Of a DNA stretch of 64,000 nt, positions 17,622-26,861 are shown one piece after another. The stretch comes from Marinobacter sp. NP-4(2019) (GTDB lineage: Bacteria > Pseudomonadota > Gammaproteobacteria > Pseudomonadales > Oleiphilaceae): positions 1 to 64,000 of the forward strand of contig NZ_CP034142.1 of the NCBI RefSeq assembly GCF_003994855.1, given 5' to 3'. A model generated the notes under the pieces. It was not told the DNA's origin. It saw only the letters and a list, made by a program, of their open reading frames with translations, and ran no database searches. The first letter of the stretch is position 1. The number at the start of each line of letters is the position of its first letter. The translations under genes and the position numbers were made by a program.

Positions 17622-17638
17622 GGCCCGCAACGCGGGCC
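17622..17638 (-). other. Stem-loop between binding protein and livH
   Basis: GGCCCGC / GCGGGCC, 7 bp with a 3-nt loop, in the only sizeable gap of the transporter operon. Probably protects the upstream mRNA or attenuates transcription into the permease genes. Confidence 0.45.
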
Positions 17639-17667
17639 CCCGCAAGCTGATGAATGGAACTACCAGA

Positions 17668-18891
17668 TCAGAGCTTGCAACCGGTCCCTTCGACGGTCCT
17701 TGCGACTTCCTCCCCATCGAAAATCTGCAGGTTGGTCAGGGTCCGGATGCCATGGTCTGAATGCATGGGACCGGACACACCCCAGTTGGGGCTGACCATG
17801 GCCTGATTATCGCCTTCACGGAAGGTGACGGTGCCGTTGGGGGCGTCCATACTCATACCGCGCAACGCCTTGGCAACGGCCGGACCGTCAGTGGTGCCAG
17901 CGGCTTCCATAGCCTGTTTGTAAGCGTAAATGGCCGCGTAAGCGCCTTCTGCGTTATAGCTGGGTGGGTTGCCGTAGGCGTCGATGTAGGCTTCTACAAA
18001 GTCTTTGTTGATGTCGTTGTCATAAGCTTCGTACCAGTAGCGGGTAGACAGATGTACCCCTTCCGGCATGCGATCCCCCAGTGCCGACAGCACTTCGGTG
18101 GCCGCACCCACGGTAAACATCAGCTCCATGTCTTTCTCGAAGAAACCTCGGTTGGTGGCCTGGCGAATGAAGTTGACCAGATCGCCACCCCAGACCGAGA
18201 TCAGCACACCCTCTGCATCGGAGTCCATGACACGGTCGATAAACGGCGTGAAGTCCTCTGCCCCGAAGCGCGGGAAATTGGTGTCGGACATCAGGTTGAC
18301 GTCCGGTTTCAACTCCTTGAGGTAACCCCCGAAAAACTCCCAGGACTGATGACCGAAGGCATAGTCCGGACCGATGGTGGTCCAGTTTTTGGCATCGGTT
18401 TCCGCCGCCACCATGGCCGCGGCTTTCATGTTCTGGGCCACGTTAACGCTGATCCGGTAGGTGAAGGGGTTACACAGCTTGCCGGTAACATCCGGCGTGG
18501 CAGCGTGGGTGATGATCAGGGGTTTTTGCAGCTCCGGCATCGTTGGCACCATGCCCTGGGCTACCCCCGAGCTATCGAGACCGACCAGAGCATCGACGCC
18601 TTCGGAGTACACCAGCTTGCGGGCAGCCTGAATGGCGACAGACGCTTTGCCCTGACTGTCTTCGTAAATCATTTCAATGTCCCGGTCGAGAATACCGCCG
18701 GACTCATTGATTTCCCTGACAGCAAGATCAATCCCTTTCTGGGCGAACTCACCGTAGGTTGCGGCGCTGCCGGAGAGAATATAAAGGCCTCCGATCCTGA
18801 TCGGATCTTCGGCATAGGCAGTACTGGCAGCCGTCAGTGTCGCGGCGGTCACCGTGGAAACCATCAGTTTTCCGAGGTTTGGCTGTTTCAT
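17668..18891 (-). CDS. Liv-type ABC transporter substrate-binding protein
   Basis: A periplasmic binding protein of 407 residues (Peripla_BP_6 type). The start at 18891 has AGGAG eight bases upstream and gives a signal peptide (MKQPNLGKLMVSTVTAATLTAASTAYA) with cleavage after AYA; a 72-codon upstream extension would run into the acyl-CoA synthetase gene. The mature protein begins EDPIRIGGLYILSGSAATYGE, the family hallmark. Its ATG overlaps the synthetase stop by four bases (ATGA). The ligand is unknown; context points to a fatty, branched or cyclic carboxylate. Confidence 0.9.
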   Translation of the reverse strand: MKQPNLGKLMVSTVTAATLTAASTAYAEDPIRIGGLYILSGSAATYGEFAQKGIDLAVREINESGGILDRDIEMIYEDSQGKASVAIQAARKLVYSEGVDALVGLDSSGVAQGMVPTMPELQKPLIITHAATPDVTGKLCNPFTYRISVNVAQNMKAAAMVAAETDAKNWTTIGPDYAFGHQSWEFFGGYLKELKPDVNLMSDTNFPRFGAEDFTPFIDRVMDSDAEGVLISVWGGDLVNFIRQATNRGFFEKDMELMFTVGAATEVLSALGDRMPEGVHLSTRYWYEAYDNDINKDFVEAYIDAYGNPPSYNAEGAYAAIYAYKQAMEAAGTTDGPAVAKALRGMSMDAPNGTVTFREGDNQAMVSPNWGVSGPMHSDHGIRTLTNLQIFDGEEVARTVEGTGCKL

Positions 18892-20524
18892 GATTTTGCT
18901 CCTGGGTTGTTGTCTTTGTTGAGGGAGTTGCGCAAGACGTTCTTGCGGATTTTTCCGGTGGCGGTCTTGGGCAATTCGCCAATCACCACCTTTTTGGGAA
19001 CCTTGAAATGGGCCATGTGTTGGCGGCAGAAGTCGATGATGGTGTTTTCGTCCAGGCTGCCGTCGTCTTTCACTGGATTGACGAAGGCACAGGGCACCTC
19101 CCCCCACTTTTCGTCTGCCAGAGCGACAACTGCGGCTTCCGATACTGCGGGATGACGGTAGAGCACTTCCTCGACTTCCAGGCTGGAAATGTTCTCTCCG
19201 CCGGAGATGATCACGTCCTTGGCCCGGTCCTTGATCTCCACGTAGCGGTCCGGGTGCATCACCGCCAGGTCGCCGGTGTTGAACCAGCCACCGGCGAAGG
19301 CCTTGTCGGTGGCCTCGGGGTTTTTCAGGTAGCCTTTCATAATGCCGTTGCCCCGCAGGCAGATTTCCCCCATGGTCCTGCCATCGGCCGGTACCGACTT
19401 GCCGGTGACCATATCCCTGACATCCACTTCATCCAGTGAGTAAGTGACTACTCCCTGTCTAGCCATCTTCGTTGAGCGATCTTCAGACGGCAGATCCTGC
19501 CATTCGGGTTGGGGCACACAGATAGTCGCCGGACCGTAAGACTCGGTAAGACCGTACAGATGGGTTATGCGGAAACCGATGTCCCCGGCCTTGCGAATCA
19601 CACTGCTGGGGGCGCGGCGCCACCCAGGGCAAACTGGGCTGGCCGGGTCAGCTTCTGGTCGCGGCGCCCCAGATCCTGTAGCAGCATGTTCATCACGATG
19701 GGGGCGCCACACAGGTGGGTTACGCCGTAGCGTTCGATGCGTTCGTAAATCAGCTGGGTATCGATGTCCGGCAGGCACACGTGAGTGCCGCCAACGGCGG
19801 TAATGGACCAGGTGTAACACCAGCCGTTGCAGTGGAACATCGGCAGCGTCCAGAGATAGACGGTGTCCGCGTTCATATCAAACACCATGGCGTTGCTCAT
19901 AGCGGACAGGAAGGCCCCCCGGTGATGATAGACCACGCCCTTGGGGTTGCCGGTGGTGCCGGAGGTGTAGTTCAGGGTGATAGCATCCCACTCGTCGGCG
20001 GGTCGTTGCCAGTCGGCCCCGGGATCTCCTTCGCCCAGCAGCTGTTCGTAATTACTCTCGGACAGTCCCTCCGACGGACCGGCATCGCGCTCAATACTGA
20101 TCAGGGTGGGCGGGTTGTCGTTGTCTGCAATGGCCGCGCGAACCACGTTCTCAAAGCGGGTATCGTAGAGCAGGATCCGTGCTTCGCCGTGGTCGAGAAT
20201 AAACCGGATGGTGGCGGCATCAAGGCGGATATTGATGGCGTTAAGGACCGCCCCGGCCATGGCCACAGAGTAATGGGATTCCAGCATTTCTCCGGTGTTG
20301 GGGCACAGAATCGCAACAGTATCGCCCCGGTTAGTGCCTCGTTGCCGCAGCGCATCCGCCATTTGCCGGCAGCGCTGGTAGAACGCCTGATAGCTGCGGG
20401 TGATGTCGCCATCAATCACCGCAGCCTTGTCGGGGTAGATCCCGGCTGTCCGCTGTAACAGGGTCAGCGGTGTCAGTACGGAATGGTTGGCAGCAGTTTT
20501 TTCCAGGTTATTGTATTTGTTCAT
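18888..20524 (-). pseudogene. Acyl-CoA synthetase (AMP-forming), interrupted by a -1 frameshift
   Basis: Two overlapping frames make one protein of the AMP-dependent synthetase/ligase family. The N-terminal part (20524 to about 19608) contains the AMP-binding P-loop TLNYTSGTTGNPKGV and ends ALGGAAPP, then reads into a TGA at 19598. The C-terminal part, in another frame, resumes as SSVIRKAGDIGFRITHLYGLTESYGPA and includes GWFNTGDLAV, KDRAKDVIISGGENIS and the C-terminal lysine motif PKTATGKIRKN. The shift falls at a run of five G (19608-19612, plus strand). One extra base would restore a 545-residue protein of normal length. All other motifs are intact, so this is either a very recent mutation, a phase-variable run or a sequencing error. 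Confidence 0.85.
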
Positions 20525-20588
20525 GGTTACCCGTTTCCGACTTGTTCAGTTGATTTGTTCCGTCAGTGGTTACGGTGTCCTCTTCAGT

Positions 20589-20939
20589 TCACTTCCCTTC
20601 CCTTTGCCTGAGATAGCCCGGGTTGTTGAGCTCCAGCTTTGCCCGCGTCAGGGTCAGTAGCAGCTCCTGAAGGTGGTCATCCGTCACATCCAGCTCCCGC
20701 CTGGCGATTGCTTCGGCAAGCGCCTGTTCACTGGCATAGTCGCCATACTGTCGCAGCGCCTGTTCACAGCGGGTGATCTGGCTGTTCAGGTCACTTGCTT
20801 CACGGCCGGCAATACCCATGGCATTGGCAATCATCAGCGCCTGATAGCGCTGGTCCGCGTCCAGTTCGGGCGCAATGGCTTCAAGCAGCAGTGTCCGTGC
20901 TTCCTGTAACAGGTCGGCAGCCCCTGGCTGGTTGATCAT
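20589..20939 (-). CDS. DUF6285 domain-containing protein
   Basis: A 116-residue soluble protein, largely helical by sequence. The pattern QPGAADLLQEARTLL ... RYQALMIANAMGIAGRE matches the DUF6285 family as I recall it. These proteins typically sit next to an aminoglycoside-phosphotransferase-like gene and an acyl-CoA dehydrogenase, as here. Its ATG region overlaps the phosphotransferase stop by four bases. No catalytic residues can be proposed; it may be a small accessory subunit of the phosphotransferase. Confidence 0.7.
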   Translation of the reverse strand: MINQPGAADLLQEARTLLLEAIAPELDADQRYQALMIANAMGIAGREASDLNSQITRCEQALRQYGDYASEQALAEAIARRELDVTDDHLQELLLTLTRAKLELNNPGYLRQREGK

Positions 20940-21964
20940 TTGGAAGCCTCCAGTTCACGAATCTGGTGGATAAGGTCCAGTTCCATTTGCGGAACCATGC
21001 GGCCGGTCAGCGCCAGTTCCAGGGAGCGCTGCTCACCGGAGATATGGCGGCGGGCCTGCTGCAGGGCAATCATCGCCCAGCGCACCAGCGCCATTACCTC
21101 CCAGTAGCTGACGTGGCGGGGGTCGATCCTGTTTCCGCTGAGCTCCCGATAGCCGGCGAGCAGGTCGGATTTGTCGCCCATGCCGCCGACTTCCCGCTGG
21201 TCCTGACCGAATCGCCAGCAGCTGGCACACAACCATCCCAGGTCCTCACAGGGGTCGCTCCAGGTGGCAAACTCCCAGTCCAGTACAGCGGTTAGTTCAT
21301 CGCCGTCCATCATGTAATTGCCGGTGCGGAAATCGCAGTGACACAACACCGTTGCCCCTGGTTCCGGCGCGTTATCCTGTAACCAGTTCAGCGCCCATTC
21401 CAGCACCGGATGAGGTTCGCCAATGTCCTTCAGGTAACGGCGGTAGCGCATCACGCGGCTGAGTGCGGGGTGTTCCTGTTGTGGCATCGGCAGGAAGTCG
21501 AGGCCCTCTTCCGGTGGCCGGATGCTGTGGAGACGGGCCAGTTCCTCGCCAAGACGCCGGGTCAGTTTGCGACGGGCCTGTGGAGTGTATTCCGTCTTCA
21601 CCAGCTTCCGTGGCGAGGCGGTGCCCCCGGCCCGTTTCATGACGTAGAAAATGGCGCCGCTGATGGCTTCATCCTCACATAACCACAGCGGCTCCGGGGC
21701 TGTGACCCCGGCATCGAAGGCGGCTTTGAGAACGGCAAACTCCTGGGGTCGGGTCAGGCTTTCCGGCACACCGGATGGTGCATCCTGACGCACCACCAGT
21801 TGGTGTCGGCCAGGATGGCTGCCGCCGGACAGATCCAGCGTCAGGCCGAAGTTGTCTTGAATCGCGCCCCCGGACAGTTTATCGAACGCTACCACCTCCG
21901 CATGACTGGCGCCGGTCCGGTCAGCAATGAAGCGTGCAAACGTGTCGGCTAGCCCGTGACTCAT
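20936..21964 (-). CDS. Phosphotransferase family protein (APH-like kinase)
   Basis: An aminoglycoside-phosphotransferase-fold kinase with 342 residues. The start at 21964 overlaps the acyl-CoA dehydrogenase stop (ATGA); the longer upstream frame lies inside that gene. The motifs include SGGAIQDNFGLTLDL near the N-terminus, the catalytic loop VLCHCDFRTGNYMM and the metal-binding AVLDWEFATWSDPCEDLGW. Similar genes beside acyl-CoA dehydrogenases (ACAD10-like) are thought to act on hydroxyacyl-CoA intermediates, and antibiotic resistance is not expected from this context. Confidence 0.88.
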   Translation of the reverse strand: MSHGLADTFARFIADRTGASHAEVVAFDKLSGGAIQDNFGLTLDLSGGSHPGRHQLVVRQDAPSGVPESLTRPQEFAVLKAAFDAGVTAPEPLWLCEDEAISGAIFYVMKRAGGTASPRKLVKTEYTPQARRKLTRRLGEELARLHSIRPPEEGLDFLPMPQQEHPALSRVMRYRRYLKDIGEPHPVLEWALNWLQDNAPEPGATVLCHCDFRTGNYMMDGDELTAVLDWEFATWSDPCEDLGWLCASCWRFGQDQREVGGMGDKSDLLAGYRELSGNRIDPRHVSYWEVMALVRWAMIALQQARRHISGEQRSLELALTGRMVPQMELDLIHQIRELEASK

Positions 21965-23169
21965 GAAGCCTTGACCCCCCAATGCCAGAAGTTGGTACGC
22001 TCGGCCAGCAGGTTTTTTGAGAACACCATCTTGTGTACTTCCGAGGCGCCATCCACCAGTCTGGCCTGGCGGGCGTAGCGGTAGATCCACTCCAGCGGGG
22101 TGTCCTTGGAATAACCCCGGGCGCCGCACAGCTGAATCGCGGTATCCACTGCCTTGTGGAGGGTATCCGCTACCGCCACCTTGGCCATCGATACCTGCTT
22201 GCGGGCAAAATCACCCTGGTCCAGCATCCAGGCGGCGTGCATGGTCAGCAGTCGGCCCACCTGGATATCCATGGCGGCTTGTCCCAATAGCCATTGCACA
22301 CCTTCCCGCTCGGCCAGGGTCTGACCAAAGGACTCCCGGTTATCCACATAGTCGGTGGCAATCTCCAGGGAGCGGCGAGCGAGGCCCAGCCAGCGCATAC
22401 AATGGGTCAACCGTGCGGTACCGAGGCGAATCTGGGTGACCTTGAGGCCGTCCCCCACTTCCATCAGCCGGTTCTCGTCGGGGATTTCCAGACCGTTAAA
22501 AGCAAGTTCACAGTGGCCACCGTGTTCTTCCGGCCCCATGATCGGAATACGACGGACAATCTCCCAGCCCGGATCGTCCCTGTGGAACAGGAAGGCGGTC
22601 AGGCCCTTGCGGGCGTCGTCGGAGGTGCGGGCAATGAGAATGAAGTGATCGGCCGCAGCCGCCCCGGTGATGAAGTGCTTGTGGCCGTGAATCACCCACT
22701 TGTCGCCCTTGCGGGTCGCGGTGGTCTGCATCATGCCGGGATCGGAACCACAGCCGGGAGGCGGCTCGGTCATGACAAACGAGGAACTGACGCGACCATC
22801 GACAATGGGTTTCAGCCAGCGTTCCTTCTGGGCGTCGGTGCCCACCTTGGCCAGCACCATCATGTTGCCATCATCCGGAGCCGCTGAATTGAAGACCACC
22901 GGCCCGAAAATGGAGCGGTTCATCTCTTCGTAACAGGCAGCCATACCGGAGACATCCAGGCCCTGACCACCCAGTTCTTCGGGAATCTGCAAACACCACA
23001 AGCCCTGGCTGCGGGCCTTGTCACGCATCTGCTCCAGATAAGCTGTATTGATATTTTCGTGTTCGTCATAGGCCGCTGGATTCTGCTCCAGCGGTATCAG
23101 TTCCTGCTCGACAAAGCGGCTGATTTTCTGGCGGAAGGCCTCGTTTTTCGGATCCAGGTTAAAGTCCAC
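21961..23169 (-). CDS. Acyl-CoA dehydrogenase
   Basis: Flavoenzyme that introduces an alpha,beta double bond in acyl-CoA. The 402 residues start at a GTG with AGGAG six bases upstream. Seen are the N-terminal helical domain, the FAD-contact segment SSFVMTEPPPGCGSDPGMMQTTA, the middle beta domain GDKWVIHGHKHFITGAAAADHFI and the C-terminal QLCGARGYSKDTPLEWIYRYAR. It resembles the ACAD10/11-like group that accompanies APH-like kinases. The operon also contains an SDR, a CoA ligase and an importer. Confidence 0.93.
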   Translation of the reverse strand: MDFNLDPKNEAFRQKISRFVEQELIPLEQNPAAYDEHENINTAYLEQMRDKARSQGLWCLQIPEELGGQGLDVSGMAACYEEMNRSIFGPVVFNSAAPDDGNMMVLAKVGTDAQKERWLKPIVDGRVSSSFVMTEPPPGCGSDPGMMQTTATRKGDKWVIHGHKHFITGAAAADHFILIARTSDDARKGLTAFLFHRDDPGWEIVRRIPIMGPEEHGGHCELAFNGLEIPDENRLMEVGDGLKVTQIRLGTARLTHCMRWLGLARRSLEIATDYVDNRESFGQTLAEREGVQWLLGQAAMDIQVGRLLTMHAAWMLDQGDFARKQVSMAKVAVADTLHKAVDTAIQLCGARGYSKDTPLEWIYRYARQARLVDGASEVHKMVFSKNLLAERTNFWHWGVKAS

Positions 23170-23179
23170 AATGGGCTCC

Positions 23180-23980
23180 TTAAAGGGAAGATTGAAGATG
23201 GCCGCCGTCCACCACCAGGGTGCTGCCGGTCATGTAACCGGAGCTCTCGGAGGCCAGTAACAGCAAGGGACCGCTCAGATCAGCAGGTTGACCGAGCCGG
23301 CGCTGGGGAATCCGGCGAATCATTTGAAGGCCGGGTTCCGAAGCAAAAAATTCACGGTTGAGATCGGTTTCGACATAGCCGGGCGCCAGAGCATTGACGC
23401 GGATTCCATGCCTGGCCCATTCCAGTGCAAGGGCGCGGGTGAGTTGTTCAACGCCCGCCTTGGCCGCCGCGTAAGGTGCCACATTACCGGCAACCCGGTG
23501 GCCCAGAATCGAGGAAATCATGATCAGGCTGCCGTTCCGGGACGCACTGGAAAGACGGCGGGCGGCTTCGTTACAGACCAGCCAGCAGCCCTTCAGGTTG
23601 GTATCGACCACTCGATCCCAATCCTGACCGGTGAGGTCGAGGGACTTCTGGCTGGTGGCGACACCGGCGTTGGATACCACCACATCGGCAATGCCGACAT
23701 CGTCGGCGATGGTATCGAAGGCTCCGGACACACTGGCCTCGTCGGTGACATCCATGGTGACAACGTGAATCCGGGGGCTGATGGAACTGAGGCTGGACTT
23801 GAGAGCCTCAAGGGGCTCGCGGCGGCGACCGCTGAGAACAACGCTCGCGCCGGCACGAAGCAGGGCTTCTGCAAAGGCGCTGCCAAGACCACCGGCGGCA
23901 CCGGTGATCAATGCAATCTTGCCATCGACCCTAAGGGACGGCTGATCATTCTGATTATCCAGAGTTGTTGTTGTGGTCAT
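23180..23980 (-). CDS. Short-chain dehydrogenase/reductase (SDR)
   Basis: A Rossmann-fold NAD(P)-dependent oxidoreductase, 266 residues. The start at 23980 has AAGGAGG eight bases upstream. Motifs include the cofactor-binding TGAAGGLGSAFAEALL, NAG (VVSNAGVAT), the catalytic Ser (MISSILGHR) and the YAAAKAG Tyr/Lys pair. It is the first gene of the leftward acyl-CoA/Liv operon and has a strong-looking promoter with an embedded palindrome. A role in oxidising a hydroxyacyl-CoA intermediate is plausible. Confidence 0.92.
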   Translation of the reverse strand: MTTTTTLDNQNDQPSLRVDGKIALITGAAGGLGSAFAEALLRAGASVVLSGRRREPLEALKSSLSSISPRIHVVTMDVTDEASVSGAFDTIADDVGIADVVVSNAGVATSQKSLDLTGQDWDRVVDTNLKGCWLVCNEAARRLSSASRNGSLIMISSILGHRVAGNVAPYAAAKAGVEQLTRALALEWARHGIRVNALAPGYVETDLNREFFASEPGLQMIRRIPQRRLGQPADLSGPLLLLASESSGYMTGSTLVVDGGHLQSSL

Positions 23981-23999
23981 TTCTTGTCCTCCTTCTTTA

Positions 24000-24028
24000 A
24001 AAATAGATCGAGCGCTCGAAATATTCAA
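24000..24028 (-). promoter_or_regulatory. Operon promoter with palindromic operator in the spacer
   Basis: On the minus strand TTGAAT (24023-24028) and TATTTT (24000-24005) are exactly 17 bases apart. The spacer contains the perfect 12-bp palindrome TCGAGCGCTCGA (24008-24019). A repressor bound there would block RNA polymerase. The TetR protein encoded at the end of the operon is the natural candidate. Confidence 0.6.
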
Positions 24029-24093
24029 GAAAGAGTTTGTAACAACCCCGCCCCGCCCTGTGGACAACCTGGTCAGATCAGGGCAGTGGCGGG

Positions 24094-24855
24094 TTATTTA
24101 CCAGTTGTGGAATCCGAGGACTTGCTGTTGCCGTGCTGGGCTGCCAGATGCGGCGCCATCACTTCTTCCAGGGTGTAGCCAGTGAGCCGACGAATGGAAC
24201 GCCACAGATAGTAGAAAATGGCGATCATCATGATCATCGACGGGATGGCGATCATTGGATAACTCACCAGCGTCATTCGGCCCAGTTCCTCGTTGAAGGC
24301 CTGGGTGCCGGAGGGGCTGACCACAATCCATTTGGCCAGCACAAAGTTCATGATGGAGGAGAACAGGAAGGTCAGACTGAAGAAATAAGTCGCCTTCAGC
24401 AGCCTCGCTTCGAACTCGTCTTCACTGCCCTGCTCTTTCAACGCGGCCTGGATCTTATCGACATTCAGAACCGACGGGTTGTACAGCAAGGTGCGCACCA
24501 GCGGGTATTTGGTGCGTGTGGATATCAGAACCGCCAAGCCAATAATGGCGGGAATCGCCGCTTCCTTGACGGCGAGCCATCCGGCATCCAGCTCCATCAA
24601 ACCGATGCCACCGGTCAGGCCCACACTGATCAGGCCCAGCACCGCGATGAAATTTTTCTTGTGGTATCGGATCAGCTCGAACAGTCCCCAACCCAGGGGA
24701 AAGGCCAGGCCGATGAGCAGGGCATTTACACTGCCCAGGTGCTCGTCTCCGCTGAATTTCATGAGAATCACAGAGGGGATGATAATACTGACCAGCAGAT
24801 CGATCCACGGCCTTGGCTTGTGGTCTGGAATGTGGGAAGAACTTGGAGAAGACAT
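24094..24855 (-). CDS. VC0807-family multispanning membrane protein
   Basis: A 253-residue integral membrane protein with about six hydrophobic segments, including VSIIIPSVILMKF, FIAVLGLISVGLTGGIGLMEL, AAIPAIIGLAVLI and YFFSLTFLFSSIMNFVLAKW. The sequence pattern resembles the uncharacterised VC0807 family. Function is unknown. It is transcribed leftward but is separated from the SDR operon by that operon's own promoter. The short N-terminal SSPSSSHIPDHKPRP is likely cytoplasmic. Confidence 0.7.
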   Translation of the reverse strand: MSSPSSSHIPDHKPRPWIDLLVSIIIPSVILMKFSGDEHLGSVNALLIGLAFPLGWGLFELIRYHKKNFIAVLGLISVGLTGGIGLMELDAGWLAVKEAAIPAIIGLAVLISTRTKYPLVRTLLYNPSVLNVDKIQAALKEQGSEDEFEARLLKATYFFSLTFLFSSIMNFVLAKWIVVSPSGTQAFNEELGRMTLVSYPMIAIPSMIMMIAIFYYLWRSIRRLTGYTLEEVMAPHLAAQHGNSKSSDSTTGK

Positions 24856-24952
24856 GGCTCAGCCTGATTGGTGAAACAGCAGCAGGCCCAAAGGCACTGC
24901 CGGAGAACTTTCCGGCAGTATACGATGAATCGAGCGCGTTACGTAAGCCGGA

Positions 24953-26671
24953 TCAGAAGCTCCCCGACGTACTCGCCGTAGAGCCAGAGTCCCCGGTCTG
25001 GAGAAGGTTGTTGTCTCCGGGTTGCCAGACTAGCTGGCTATCCGGATCGGTCTCACTACGTTTGATGCACTTCCACTCAATGCCGGCATTAGCAGGCATG
25101 GTAAAAATACCGTTCCAGGTCGGGTAGTTGGCCGGATCCAGTTTCAGCGCGTCGGCCGGCGACCAGTTGCCCAGTTCGTCATTGTTGCCGGTCACATACA
25201 CACTTTGACCCCAGTCAGTAGACCCATTGGCGCACTCGAAGGAAACCGAAACGCCCTCATCATCAGTCGGCTCGTCGGTCCCGCCCCCGTTACAGGACGC
25301 CCCTGTGTGCAGTGCCGCTGCCTCCATCGGAGGAATATCCAGCGTGACCTGCCCGTTTTGCACTGTCACACAGCTGCCATCGCCGGCGATGTTGCGATAC
25401 TGGCCGTCCGGAAGTGCGGTATTGAATGTCCGTGAGAGATTTCCCCCCTCCCGGTTAATCGCCACAAAGCCCTTGCTACCCCGGTCGAAGGCAATCTGAT
25501 TGTTACCATTATCCCACCAGCCGGATACCCCGGTACCATCGGTCACGTTCCGGAATTCCACCATATTGGCAATGGAATTCCAGCGATGTTCACAGACCCA
25601 GGCGTCACCGCATTGGGCACTACCATTTTGGTAAACGGACTGGGCGGGCGGTCCCTGATCACCGTCGGAAAAGCTGTAGCTGGACATCACCTTCGGGTAG
25701 CCGTAGGGCCACGCCAACATGAACACGTTGGCGAGGTTGTACACACTGCCGTCCTTGTAGGTCACAACATTGCTACCACCGGCACCATGCCCCCGCTGAT
25801 TGTCATGGTTATCGGTGAACACCACCGCATCCCCACCGGCCAGGAAGCCCCAGCTCTCACCAAAACTGTTGAGATAGGAAAGTTGCTGGTTCTTGAAAAC
25901 ATCGCCAATGGAAGCGCTGTAGCGGAATTCGGTCACATCGGAAATGCCGGTATACTCCCCGGCACTCACCGCTTCACCTCCCAGGTCGATTACTTCCTGG
26001 AACACATAGAGCGGATCGTTCAATCCCGACAGGATGCCGCTGATGTCGGAGGGTGACATATGCTTGGCGGCGTCGATACGAATGCCCTTCACACCCAATG
26101 ATGTCAGGTGGTTCAGATAGCCGGCGAGGGTGTTCTGTACGTAGCTGTCCGCAGTATCCAGATCCGGCAAGCCCACCAACTGGCAGTTACGCACCCGCCA
26201 GGCATCGTTGCCGTAGTCTTCAGGATTGATGGTACAGGGCGAGTGAAAATCGTTGCTGCTGTAGATGGGATAGCTGAAAGAACCGGAGTCATAACCCGAC
26301 CCGGCGGTGCCTGCTCCGGAGCCGTTGGCCATATGATTGATCACCGCATCGACATAAACATCCACGCCGGCGGCATTACAGCGCTGAACCATATCCGCAA
26401 AGGCACTGGCATCACCACTGCGCCCTTGTAACTGATAACTGACCGGCTGATATCGGGTCCACCATGCGTCGCCCTGAATATGCTCCTGAGGCGGCGACAC
26501 CTGCACAGCGCTGAACCCTTTCGGCCCGAGGAAATTCTCACACTCCTGAGCGACGTCGCTCCATTTCCATTCAAACAGATGAACAAATGCCCCGGCATGG
26601 GCCTGTTGGGTGGGTAACGCCATGGTCACGCCAAGGGCGGCGCCGGCGATAAACCGATGTATAGGGATCAT
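24953..26671 (-). CDS. Secreted alpha-amylase (GH13, chloride-dependent type) with CBM20
   Basis: Starch-hydrolysing enzyme with 572 residues. A signal peptide ends QQAHAGA and AAGGAG precedes the ATG. The catalytic Asp nucleophile is in GIRIDAAKHM (about residue 197), the acid/base Glu in VFQEVIDLGGE (about 229), and the third Asp in FTDNHDNQRG (about 291). AFVHLFEWKWSDVAQECE at the mature N-terminus is typical of animal-like, chloride-dependent amylases (GH13_32), as in Pseudoalteromonas. A Gly/Asp/Glu linker (CNGGGTDEPTDDEG) precedes a CBM20 starch-binding domain from about residue 474. No maltose uptake genes adjoin it. Confidence 0.93.
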   Translation of the reverse strand: MIPIHRFIAGAALGVTMALPTQQAHAGAFVHLFEWKWSDVAQECENFLGPKGFSAVQVSPPQEHIQGDAWWTRYQPVSYQLQGRSGDASAFADMVQRCNAAGVDVYVDAVINHMANGSGAGTAGSGYDSGSFSYPIYSSNDFHSPCTINPEDYGNDAWRVRNCQLVGLPDLDTADSYVQNTLAGYLNHLTSLGVKGIRIDAAKHMSPSDISGILSGLNDPLYVFQEVIDLGGEAVSAGEYTGISDVTEFRYSASIGDVFKNQQLSYLNSFGESWGFLAGGDAVVFTDNHDNQRGHGAGGSNVVTYKDGSVYNLANVFMLAWPYGYPKVMSSYSFSDGDQGPPAQSVYQNGSAQCGDAWVCEHRWNSIANMVEFRNVTDGTGVSGWWDNGNNQIAFDRGSKGFVAINREGGNLSRTFNTALPDGQYRNIAGDGSCVTVQNGQVTLDIPPMEAAALHTGASCNGGGTDEPTDDEGVSVSFECANGSTDWGQSVYVTGNNDELGNWSPADALKLDPANYPTWNGIFTMPANAGIEWKCIKRSETDPDSQLVWQPGDNNLLQTGDSGSTASTSGSF

Positions 26672-26861
26672 TGCATGCTCCTTGTATTGTCTTTGTTGTG
26701 GTGCATTCTGTTGTCTCAGCCAAAAGTTGGTTGTTTTCTATTCCGCTTGGCTGACACCAGCAACATGCATTGAGCAATCTTTAGGCAGAACATCCTTGAG
26801 TCATAAAAAAGGGGCGTAGTCGCAGGGAGGATCTATTTTTTGGTCACACCAGAAGTACGAA

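Noticed and set aside
20936..21964. Phosphotransferase as an aminoglycoside-resistance gene
   Set aside because: Although the fold is APH-like, the gene is translationally coupled to an acyl-CoA dehydrogenase and a DUF6285 gene, the context of a catabolic kinase.
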